NCBI GenBank assembly: GCA_003132305.1
Contig: PKXJ01000027.1
Span: 1-39,516, forward strand
Length of the DNA stretch: 39,516 nucleotides
From: Acidimicrobiaceae bacterium
Lineage (GTDB): Bacteria > Actinomycetota > Acidimicrobiia > Acidimicrobiales > RAAP-2
Reading direction: 5' to 3'
Positions 32,954 through 39,516 of the stretch are shown here, one piece after another (the stretch's first letter is position 1; the number at the start of each line of letters is the position of its first letter). A program made the position numbers and the translations under genes. Below the pieces are notes generated by a model. The model made no database searches and was not told the origin of the DNA. It was given only the letters and a program-made list of their open reading frames with translations.

Positions 32954-34244
32954 CGACGGATCCACTTTCGACGAACCCACCGGTGAGTTCCCGGTGGCGG
33001 GTACGCACGACCCGCGCGTGACGATTACCGGCGCCGAGATGGCGGCCGACTTTGTCGAGGACGCGCCCGAGGTCGATCCCACGACGTTGTTGCCGCACTG
33101 GACTGACGCGCCCACGGGCCAAGTGCCGATCGTGGTGGCGCGTGAAGCGGCCCAGGGCGACGACCCGTGGTCGGCCGTACCCGCGCCGGCCTGGCGCGAA
33201 GGCGAGGCCGACTGGGTCGCGCACGAAGAACAGTTCGACGCCTCAATTCTCGCGGGCGACGAGAAGGTCGACGACGCGCGTCCCTGGGAGTTCATTCTCC
33301 CCGAAGAAGAGATCGCCGAAGAGGCGGTCACCGTCGAGGCACCACGTCCGATTCCCATGCGCGCCCAGCGCACTCGCCATCGCGCGAGCGCGAACCCCCT
33401 GGCTGGACGGGCGGTGCGTCAGAGTTCGTCGAGCAACGTCTCGAGCGCGACCACGACGGGCCTCTTGCTCGCGGTCGTCGTCTTCGCCGTCTTTTTCGCG
33501 GGACCCGTGGCCCTGACGGTGCTGATCCTGGTCTCGCTGGCCTTCGCTAGTGCCGAAGCCTTCGCCGGCTTTCGCTCGGTCGGTGCGCATCCCGCGACGA
33601 TCTTGGGCATCGTCGCGGTCTTGACGCTCGGGGTCGCTGTCTACAACAAGGGTCTGGTGGTGGTGGGCGCGGTCACGGTGCTCCTGACGATCTTTGGCTT
33701 TATCTGGTACATGAGCGCCGAGCGAAAGATTGACGTGCTCGACGGGCTGGGCGCCACGATCTTCGTCTACGTCTGGGTCGGGGTCTTGGGCTCGTACGGC
33801 ATCTTGATGCTCTCGCCGCACACGTACCTGCACCGCCACGGCATGGCGTACCTCTTCGGCGCGCTGGCCCTCACGATCTGTAACGACGTGGGCGCGATGC
33901 TCACTGGTCGATGGATGGGTCGTCGCCCCTTGAACGCCGCGCTTTCGCCCCACAAGACCGTTGAAGGCACGATCGGCGGCACGATCCTCACGTTGATCGC
34001 GGGCGCGGTACTCCTGCCGCTGGTGAGTCCGTGGACCCTAACCCACGGTCTCGAAGCGGCGCTGGCCCTGTCGATCGTCGTTCCCCTCGGGGACCTCTTC
34101 GAGTCGATGGTGAAGCGCACGTTGGGTCTCAAGGATCTGGGGCGTTTGCTGCCGGGCCACGGGGGCCTACTCGATCGCATTGACGGACTGTTGTTCGCGC
34201 TGCCAGCGATGTACTACCTCCTCCACGTTCTCAAACTGAGCTAA
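32943..34244 (+). CDS. cdsA: Phosphatidate cytidylyltransferase (CDP-diglyceride synthase)
   Basis: The integral membrane enzyme makes CDP-diacylglycerol from phosphatidate and CTP for phospholipid synthesis. The C-terminal half has about eight membrane helices. The NDVGAMLTGRWMGRRPL and PHKTVEGTIGG motifs precede the CDS signature SMVKRTLGLKDLGRLLPGHGGLLDRIDG. The N-terminal part of about 170 residues is hydrophilic and acidic, unusual for the family. TTG 32943 is chosen as start, 5 nt after AAGGA, overlapping frr by 11 nt; the frame extends to 32892 inside frr, and a later ATG near 33040 is also possible. Confidence 0.92.
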   Translation: MQSDDGSTFDEPTGEFPVAGTHDPRVTITGAEMAADFVEDAPEVDPTTLLPHWTDAPTGQVPIVVAREAAQGDDPWSAVPAPAWREGEADWVAHEEQFDASILAGDEKVDDARPWEFILPEEEIAEEAVTVEAPRPIPMRAQRTRHRASANPLAGRAVRQSSSSNVSSATTTGLLLAVVVFAVFFAGPVALTVLILVSLAFASAEAFAGFRSVGAHPATILGIVAVLTLGVAVYNKGLVVVGAVTVLLTIFGFIWYMSAERKIDVLDGLGATIFVYVWVGVLGSYGILMLSPHTYLHRHGMAYLFGALALTICNDVGAMLTGRWMGRRPLNAALSPHKTVEGTIGGTILTLIAGAVLLPLVSPWTLTHGLEAALALSIVVPLGDLFESMVKRTLGLKDLGRLLPGHGGLLDRIDGLLFALPAMYYLLHVLKLS

Positions 34245-34246
34245 CG

Positions 34247-35413
34247 ATGTCGCCCTCGCGCCGAAGCGTGGCGCTGCTCGGCGCGACGGGCTCCATTGGT
34301 GTTCAGACCCTCGACGTGTTGCGACAAGAGAGAGAGCGCTTCGAACTCGTAGCGATTGCCGGCGGCGAGCAGTTGAGCGAACTCGCGGCGATCGCCGCGG
34401 AGTTCAACGTCAAGTACGTCGGTGTAAAGAGTGAGCACCACCGTTCGGTGCTGGCGGATCTCCTTAGCCCTGACGTCGCGATCGTGGTGGGTGACGAGGG
34501 TCTCATGAGTCTCGCGCAGAGTGCGGACGTGGTCGTGAACGCGGTGATGGGTTTCGCCGGCCTTCCGGTCACGCTCGGCGCCCTCGCGGCGGGCAAACGA
34601 CTGGCGCTCGCCAACAAGGAGTCGTTGATCGCGGCGGCGCCACTGGTGGCAATGGTGAGGAACACCCCGGGCGCGGAGTTGCTGCCGATCGACTCGGAAC
34701 ACTGCGCCATTCATCAGTGTCTCGCCAGTTCGCCCGACCTCGCGGGCCACCCCGACGTGAAACGAATCTTGTTAACCGCTTCGGGCGGACCCTTTCGAGG
34801 ATGGAGTGCGGACCAACTAAAGGGCGCGACCAAAGAAGACGCGTTACGCCATCCCACGTGGTCGATGGGCCCCAAGATCACCATCGACTCGTCCACGCTG
34901 ATGAACAAGGGTCTCGAGGTGCTCGAAGCGTCGGCCCTCTTTGGTATTGACGTTGAACGCGTGGAGGTCGTCGTGCACCCCCAGTCCATTGTTCACTCGA
35001 TGGTGGAGTACGTGGACGGATCGGTACTCGCGCAGCTCTCGCGACCCGACATGCGTCTACCGATCGCGTACTGTCTCGGACTGCCCGAACGACTGACGCA
35101 CCCCTACGGCCAGCTCGATTTTTCGACGGCCCTGGACCTCACGTTCGAGCCACCGGACGACGCCGCCTTTCCGGCGCTCGCTCTCGCGTACGAGGCGGCG
35201 CGAGTGGCGGGCGCGGCGCCGGCGTGGTTAAGCGCGGCGAACGAAGTCGCGGTGGCCGCGTTTCTCGCGGACGAGATCCAGTGGTGCGACATCGTGGCGA
35301 TCGTCGCTTCGACGATGGATCACTACGTGGCCGATCCTCTCAACTCCTTGGCGTCGTTGTACGAAAACGACGACGCCGCTCGACGGTGGGCTCGCGCTAG
35401 CCTCAAAAAGTAG
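34247..35413 (+). CDS. dxr: 1-deoxy-D-xylulose 5-phosphate reductoisomerase
   Basis: The 388-aa NADPH- and metal-dependent enzyme converts DXP to 2-C-methyl-erythritol 4-phosphate, the committing step of the MEP isoprenoid pathway. The nucleotide-binding LLGATGSIGVQTLDVL is near residues 9-24. ANKESLIAA, the metal-binding PIDSEHCAIHQCL, and MGPKITIDSSTLMNKGLE follow. The ATG start lies 2 bp after cdsA. ispG of the same pathway follows in the same operon, with rseP between them. Confidence 0.97.
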   Translation: MSPSRRSVALLGATGSIGVQTLDVLRQERERFELVAIAGGEQLSELAAIAAEFNVKYVGVKSEHHRSVLADLLSPDVAIVVGDEGLMSLAQSADVVVNAVMGFAGLPVTLGALAAGKRLALANKESLIAAAPLVAMVRNTPGAELLPIDSEHCAIHQCLASSPDLAGHPDVKRILLTASGGPFRGWSADQLKGATKEDALRHPTWSMGPKITIDSSTLMNKGLEVLEASALFGIDVERVEVVVHPQSIVHSMVEYVDGSVLAQLSRPDMRLPIAYCLGLPERLTHPYGQLDFSTALDLTFEPPDDAAFPALALAYEAARVAGAAPAWLSAANEVAVAAFLADEIQWCDIVAIVASTMDHYVADPLNSLASLYENDDAARRWARASLKK

Positions 35414-35415
35414 CC

Positions 35416-36663
35416 ATGGAACCGTCGTCGTCTCTTCGTCAGTCACCTCTGGCTCTGCTGGTGGGCGTGGTGGCGCTGGTCGCGCTCCTCACCTGGTGGG
35501 CCGGATGGGCGCTGCCGCTCGTGATCTTTCTCATTGTCCTCATGGTGATGGGCCACGAGTTCGGCCACTTCATTACCGCCAAACGCGCGGGCCTCTTGGT
35601 CAGCGACTTCTTCGTGGGCTTCGGTCCCGTGATCTGGTCGACGACGCGCGGCGAGACGCGCTACGGCGTTCGAGCGCTGCTCTTGGGGGGCTACGTGAAG
35701 GTACCCGGCATGACGTGGGGCGTCCCCGTCGATCCGGCGCTCGAAGATCGCACGTACCGTGCGGCGTCGTACCCGAAGAAGGTGCTGTTCGCCTCCGCCG
35801 GATCGTTGATGCACGGCGTGATGGCGCTGGCGCTGGCGTGGGCCTCGTTGGCGTTCATCGGCCTGCCCTCGGCCAGCCACGTGGGCGTGCTGGGTTTTAG
35901 TCCGTGGGTCGGACACCAGGAGAACGCCGCGCAGCTCGCGGGACTGAAGATCGGCGATCAGATCGTCGCCGTTAACGGACACGCCGTCACGAGCACCAGT
36001 GTGCTCGCGAATCTGGTGCACCGCTCCGCGGGTAAGACCATCACCTTGCTCGTCGATCGAAACGGCCACGATCTCACGTTGCACGCGACGCCGGTCAGTG
36101 GCAGCACTATCAAAGAGACCGGCGTGACGCTCACGTCGGGTGGTTACATCGGCATTGACGAAGGCGCCCTCACGGTGCACCGCTCACTGCTCAGTGCGGT
36201 GCCCGGCGCCTTTAGCGACGTCGGCTCGACGGTCAGCGCCGCGGTGCACTCGCTGGTGCACGTGTTTTCGCCCGGCGAGTTCTCGAGCCTCTTTCACCAA
36301 GTCACTTCGGCCAAAGCGGCGACGCTGACGAAGAATCAAAATACGAGACCCGTCTCGATCCTCGGCGTGACGCGCATCCTGGTCCAGGGGACGCAGTCGG
36401 GCGTGGGGGTGTTGATCGCGCTGTTGGTGGAGGTGAATATCTTCGTCGGGGTGCTCAATATGCTGCCGATCCTGCCCGTCGACGGAGGGTACGTGGCGAT
36501 CGCGACGTACGAGCGACTGCGTTCGAGACGCGGCATTCGTTACCACGCCGACATCAATCGCCTGGCGCCCCTGATCTACGCCTTCATGAGCGTCTTGGCG
36601 GTGCTCTTCGCCTCGACGCTCTACCTGGACATCGCGCACCCCATCCCCAATCCTTTTGGCTAG
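35416..36663 (+). CDS. rseP: Site-2 protease family zinc metalloprotease (RseP/Rip1-like)
   Basis: The 415-aa intramembrane protease cleaves membrane-bound anti-sigma factors or other transmembrane proteins. The catalytic zinc motif HEFGH (His47, Glu48, His51) lies within a membrane helix. One PDZ domain follows at about 165-240 (AGLKIGDQIVAVNGHAV). The C-terminal motif NMLPILPVDGGYV supplies the third zinc ligand, aspartate. Only one PDZ is present, as in actinobacterial Rip1 (E. coli RseP has two). It lies between dxr and ispG, which is common in actinobacteria. Confidence 0.93.
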   Translation: MEPSSSLRQSPLALLVGVVALVALLTWWAGWALPLVIFLIVLMVMGHEFGHFITAKRAGLLVSDFFVGFGPVIWSTTRGETRYGVRALLLGGYVKVPGMTWGVPVDPALEDRTYRAASYPKKVLFASAGSLMHGVMALALAWASLAFIGLPSASHVGVLGFSPWVGHQENAAQLAGLKIGDQIVAVNGHAVTSTSVLANLVHRSAGKTITLLVDRNGHDLTLHATPVSGSTIKETGVTLTSGGYIGIDEGALTVHRSLLSAVPGAFSDVGSTVSAAVHSLVHVFSPGEFSSLFHQVTSAKAATLTKNQNTRPVSILGVTRILVQGTQSGVGVLIALLVEVNIFVGVLNMLPILPVDGGYVAIATYERLRSRRGIRYHADINRLAPLIYAFMSVLAVLFASTLYLDIAHPIPNPFG

Positions 36664-36689
36664 ACGCTTCGGATCACCTCCGCGCACGG

Positions 36690-36695
36690 CAGAAT
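36690..36695 (+). promoter_or_regulatory. Weak -10-like box CAGAAT upstream of ispG
   Basis: CAGAAT ends exactly 6 nt before the GTG of ispG at 36702, the same spacing as at the clear leaderless candidates, but its first base is not T. There is no ribosome binding site. The call is weak. Confidence 0.3.
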
Positions 36696-36701
36696 AGAGC
36701 G

Positions 36702-37931
36702 GTGGACGTCACCGCTACTTCTTTAACCCCCCGTCGGGTGACGCGCCAGATTGCCGTGGGGTCCGTGAAGGTCGGCGGTGACGCGCCCATCTCGGTCCAG
36801 TCCATGACGACCACGAAGACCGCCGACGTCGAGGGCACGCTGCAACAGATCTACGCCCTCGCCGCCAACGGCGCCGACATCGTTCGCTGCACCTGCAACG
36901 AGCAGGCCGCGGCCGAGGGCCTCGCCCAGATCGTGCCGCGCTCGCCGGTGCCCATCGTCGCGGACATTCACTTTCACGTCGAGATGGCCCTCGCGGCGCT
37001 CGAAGCGGGCGTGCACGGGCTTCGACTGAATCCGGGAAACCTGCGCAAACCAGCCGAGATCAAACTCGTCGCCAGCGAAGCGCGCGATCGCGGCGTACCG
37101 ATTCGCATTGGCGTCAACGCCGGGTCCCTGCACCCCGAGATCTACGAACGCTTCGGCGGCGCGACGCCCGAGGCCCTCGTTGAGTCCGCGCGTATCGAAC
37201 TGGCCTACTTCGACGAGGTGGGTTTTTCCGACGTGAAGATCTCGGTGAAAGCGTCGTCGGTGGCGACGATGATCGCGGCCTATCGACTGGCCTCGGTCAC
37301 GTTCGATCATCCCTTGCACCTCGGCGTCACCGAAGCCGGGCCCCTGCCCGGGGGACTCTTAAAGGGCACGGCCGGGATCGCGACGTTGCTCGCCGAGGGT
37401 ATTGGCGACACGCTGCGCTACTCGCTGACGGCCGATCCCGTCGAAGAGGCGCGCGCCGGAAGACAGCTGCTCGAATCGCTGGGACTACGCGAGCGAAAGG
37501 GCCTGGACCTCATTGCCTGTCCGAGCTGTGGGCGCGCCGAAGTCGACGTCATCAAGGTGGCGACCGAGGCGCAAGAGGCGCTGAACGCCCTCAACGTTCC
37601 CCTCCAAGTCGCGGTCATGGGCTGTGTCGTCAACGGTCCCGGCGAAGCGCGCCACGCGGACTTAGGGATCGCGGCCGGCAAGAAGCGCGGTCACCTCTTT
37701 ATTCAGGGCCAGATCATCCGCGTCGTTCCCGAAGACGAGATGGTGGGCGCGTTGGTGGAAGAGGCGAAGAAGATCATCGCCGAAGGTGTCGAAGCGCGAC
37801 TCTTGGCGCGCGACCACTCCGCCGAGGCCGAGGCCGAGGCCGATCGCGCGGCGTTGCTCGACGTTCGTGGCGCGGACGTGAATCACACGCAAGAGCGCAT
37901 CGAAAAAATTCGTCGCCACGTCGAGCACTAG
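36702..37931 (+). CDS. ispG: 4-hydroxy-3-methylbut-2-en-1-yl diphosphate synthase (flavodoxin or ferredoxin type)
   Basis: The 409-aa iron-sulphur enzyme makes HMBPP in the MEP pathway. A TIM barrel begins near residue 30 (ISVQSMTTTKTADVEGTLQQI). The [4Fe-4S] ligands are Cys273 and Cys276 (CPSCGR) and Cys308 (MGCVVNGPGE), with the fourth ligand Glu315. Length matches the short bacterial form without the middle domain of plant enzymes. The start is GTG 36702 after a 38-bp gap from rseP; the gap holds a weak -10-like box. Confidence 0.96.
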   Translation: MDVTATSLTPRRVTRQIAVGSVKVGGDAPISVQSMTTTKTADVEGTLQQIYALAANGADIVRCTCNEQAAAEGLAQIVPRSPVPIVADIHFHVEMALAALEAGVHGLRLNPGNLRKPAEIKLVASEARDRGVPIRIGVNAGSLHPEIYERFGGATPEALVESARIELAYFDEVGFSDVKISVKASSVATMIAAYRLASVTFDHPLHLGVTEAGPLPGGLLKGTAGIATLLAEGIGDTLRYSLTADPVEEARAGRQLLESLGLRERKGLDLIACPSCGRAEVDVIKVATEAQEALNALNVPLQVAVMGCVVNGPGEARHADLGIAAGKKRGHLFIQGQIIRVVPEDEMVGALVEEAKKIIAEGVEARLLARDHSAEAEAEADRAALLDVRGADVNHTQERIEKIRRHVEH

Positions 37932-37940
37932 GGCTCTCGG

Positions 37941-37946
37941 TAGGCT
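37941..37946 (+). promoter_or_regulatory. -10-like box TAGGCT of proS
   Basis: TAGGCT lies 23 nt before GTG 37970, and AAGGAG (37960-37965) is in the leader. The surrounding 10-mer GTAGGCTTTG is identical to that upstream of the MDMPI gene at 2071-2080. proS may thus be transcribed independently of ispG. Confidence 0.5.
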
Positions 37947-37969
37947 TTGTCCACTCACCAAGGAGCACC

Positions 37970-39379
37970 GTGGCATCAAAGAGCGTTCTGACCTCACAGT
38001 CCGAGGACTTTCCACGCTGGTATCAAGACGTCGTCGCCAAAGCGGAACTGGCCGATAACGGTCCGGTGCGTGGCACGATGGTTATTCGCCCCTACGGCTA
38101 CGCCATCTGGGAGCGTATCCAGGGCGAGATCGACACGCGCATCAAGGCGGCCGGCGCGAAGAACGCGTACTTCCCCTTGTTCATCCCCGAAAGCTACCTC
38201 TCGAAAGAGGCCGAGCACGTCGCGGGCTTTAGTCCGGAACTGGCGGTCGTCACTCACGCCGGCGGCGAGAAACTCGCCGAGCCCGTGGTCGTTCGTCCCA
38301 CCTCCGAGACGGTGATTGGCGAGTTCATGGCCAAGTGGATCCAGAGCTATCGAGACCTGCCGCTCCTACTCAACCAGTGGGCGAACGTCGTTCGCTGGGA
38401 GCTTCGTCCGCGGCTCTTTCTTCGTAGTTCGGAGTTCCTCTGGCAAGAGGGCCACACGGCGCACGCGACCAGCGACGACGCGTCGGCCTACGCGATACGC
38501 ATTCAGAACGACGTCTACAACGACTTTCTCGTCAACGTGCTCGCGGCGCCCACGTACCAGGGCATCAAACCACCGAGCGAACGATTCGCCGGCGCCATCA
38601 ACTCCATGACCTGCGAGGGCATGATGCGAGACGGTAAGGCCCTGCAGATGGCGACCACGCACGAACTCGGCCAGAACTTTGCCAAGGCCTTTGACATCCA
38701 CTACCAGAGTGAAGCGGGTCAGGCCGAACTCTGTTACACGACGTCGTGGGGCGCCTCGACGCGACTCGTCGGGGGACTGATCATGACCCACGGCGACGAC
38801 GCGGGGCTCCTCGTGCCGCCGCGACTAGCACCCGTGCAGGTGATCGTCGTCACCGTGCGCGACGAACCCGACGTCATCGAAGCGGCCGACCAAGTCGCGA
38901 AGTCACTCCTCGACGCGGGCGTGCGCGTGGAAGTCGATCGGGGTCGCGGGACCTTTGGCCGACGCGTGACCGACTGGGAGATCAAGGGCGTGCCGCTGCG
39001 CGTGGAGGTCGGACCGCGCGACCTCGCCCAGGGCGTCGTCACCGTCGTTCGTCGCGACACGGGCGCGAAATCGACGCACGGCCTTGGCGAACTGGCGGGT
39101 GGCGTACCCACGCTGCTCGAAACCGTGCAGCACGACCTCTTGGCGCGTGCCCAGTCGTACCTCGTGGAGCACACGCACGACGTGACGAGCGTCGCCGGCG
39201 CGATCGACGCCGCGAAGGATGGCTTTGCTCGACTGGCGTGGGACCTCGTGGCGGGCGAGGGAGAGCGTGAGATGAACGACCAGGCCGTGAGCGTTCGCTG
39301 CCTGCAACGTCGAGACGGTTCGATGCCCACGAGCGACGAAGAGGGCGACCTGGTCTGTCTGGTCGCGAAGTCCTACTGA
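37970..39379 (+). CDS. proS: Prolyl-tRNA synthetase, eukaryote/archaea-like type
   Basis: The 469-aa class II aminoacyl-tRNA synthetase charges tRNA-Pro. It is short and lacks the editing insertion of the 570-aa E. coli type. Motif 1 includes the GTMVIRPYGYAIWERIQ stretch, and motif 2 is WELRPRLFLRSSEFLWQEGHTAH. TSWGASTRLVGGLIMTHGDDAGL is motif 3, and the anticodon-binding domain covers about 285-380. The C-terminus ends in tyrosine (AKSY), a feature of the eukaryote/archaea-like class. Only two cysteines lie in the C-terminal domain (VRCLQ and LVCLV), fewer than in the four-cysteine zinc site of some relatives. Start GTG 37970 has AAGGAG 4 nt upstream. Confidence 0.96.
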   Translation: MASKSVLTSQSEDFPRWYQDVVAKAELADNGPVRGTMVIRPYGYAIWERIQGEIDTRIKAAGAKNAYFPLFIPESYLSKEAEHVAGFSPELAVVTHAGGEKLAEPVVVRPTSETVIGEFMAKWIQSYRDLPLLLNQWANVVRWELRPRLFLRSSEFLWQEGHTAHATSDDASAYAIRIQNDVYNDFLVNVLAAPTYQGIKPPSERFAGAINSMTCEGMMRDGKALQMATTHELGQNFAKAFDIHYQSEAGQAELCYTTSWGASTRLVGGLIMTHGDDAGLLVPPRLAPVQVIVVTVRDEPDVIEAADQVAKSLLDAGVRVEVDRGRGTFGRRVTDWEIKGVPLRVEVGPRDLAQGVVTVVRRDTGAKSTHGLGELAGGVPTLLETVQHDLLARAQSYLVEHTHDVTSVAGAIDAAKDGFARLAWDLVAGEGEREMNDQAVSVRCLQRRDGSMPTSDEEGDLVCLVAKSY

Positions 39380-39438
39380 CCGACGTGAAAACCGGTACTT
39401 TCGTCACGCTTTCGTAATTTTCTCCAGCCACTTTCCAA

Positions 39439-39467
39439 TTGTTTCATGGCACTTTGACTGCTACAAT
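39439..39467 (+). promoter_or_regulatory. Promoter-like sequence TTGTTT-N17-TACAAT after proS
   Basis: In an AT-rich stretch after proS, TTGTTT (39439-39444) and TACAAT (39462-39467) are separated by 17 bp. This fits a housekeeping promoter for a gene starting at the window edge. No strong terminator of proS is visible upstream, only a poor bulged inverted repeat near 39385-39408. Confidence 0.45.
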
Positions 39468-39469
39468 TG

Positions 39470-39516
39470 ATGTCTACAGTCCGCTCAGGACGTATGGACT
39501 CGTTTAAGCGCGGGCC
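39470..39516 (+). CDS. Possible start of a gene cut by the window edge
   Basis: An open frame begins at ATG 39470 (MSTVRSGRMDSFKRG), with an in-frame ATG at 39494, and runs to the window end. It follows the promoter-like sequence at 39439-39467. The piece is too short to identify or to prove coding. Confidence 0.25.
   Translation, partial: MSTVRSGRMDSFKRG

Noticed and set aside
39385-39408. Terminator after proS
   Set aside because: The inverted repeat CGTGA/TCACG is short and bulged and has no proper T-tract, so it was not listed as a feature.

Overview
The window looks like a core chromosomal segment of a GC-rich actinobacterium. I lean towards the class Acidimicrobiia or a relative, but that placement is an inference from gene content and order and cannot be proven without a search. 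Supporting signs are a mycothiol-type (MDMPI/DinB-fold) protein, a class II DAHP synthase, an MtrA/MtrB-like two-component pair followed by a GerMN lipoprotein in the place of LpqB, frequent GTG starts, -10 boxes of the TANNNT type and many apparently leaderless genes. There is no transposase, integron, prophage, CRISPR array or other sign of recent insertion.

Layout. 1-2020: four tRNA genes (Lys-CTT, His-GTG, Arg-TCT, Pro-TGG) around an aldehyde dehydrogenase on the minus strand. 2072-7988: an MDMPI-family protein, then trigger factor, clpP, clpX, folC and ndk, a protein folding and degradation block joined to folate and nucleotide metabolism. 8023-12531: the cell-shape operon mreB-mreC-mreD-mrdA, which lacks the usual rodA. 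After a 336-bp leader-like gap comes RNase E/G with rplU and rpmA, closed by a perfect 20-bp-stem terminator shared with the convergent HU gene. 15668-20763: a class III aminotransferase, obgE, proB and proA. 20760-25162: a MoxR ATPase / VWA (CoxE-like) / histidine phosphatase cluster, and class II DAHP synthase on the opposite strand. 25204-26364: nadD, a 58-aa one-helix membrane protein and rsfS. 26361-28998: GerMN lipoprotein, sensor kinase and response regulator on the minus strand. 29060-39379: xerC/D-type recombinase, then rpsB-tsf-pyrH-frr-cdsA-dxr-rseP-ispG-proS, linking translation, UMP synthesis, phospholipid synthesis and the MEP isoprenoid pathway. The last 137 bp hold a promoter-like sequence and perhaps the start of another gene.

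Many genes within a block are spaced by 0-10 bp or overlap by ATGA/GTGA, which implies translational coupling. The most unusual pattern is at the DNA level. About eleven genes have a -10-like TANNNT (often TAGNNT) hexamer ending 6-10 nt before the start codon and no clear Shine-Dalgarno sequence. For most of them transcription should therefore begin at or next to the start codon. This also decides a few start sites, for example ATG 15680 for the aminotransferase. I did not find a clearly new multi-gene system. The best candidates for follow-up are the leaderless architecture, the rpsB and rne leaders, the small membrane protein between nadD and rsfS, a possible CTG start for rsfS, and the MoxR/VWA/phosphatase cluster.
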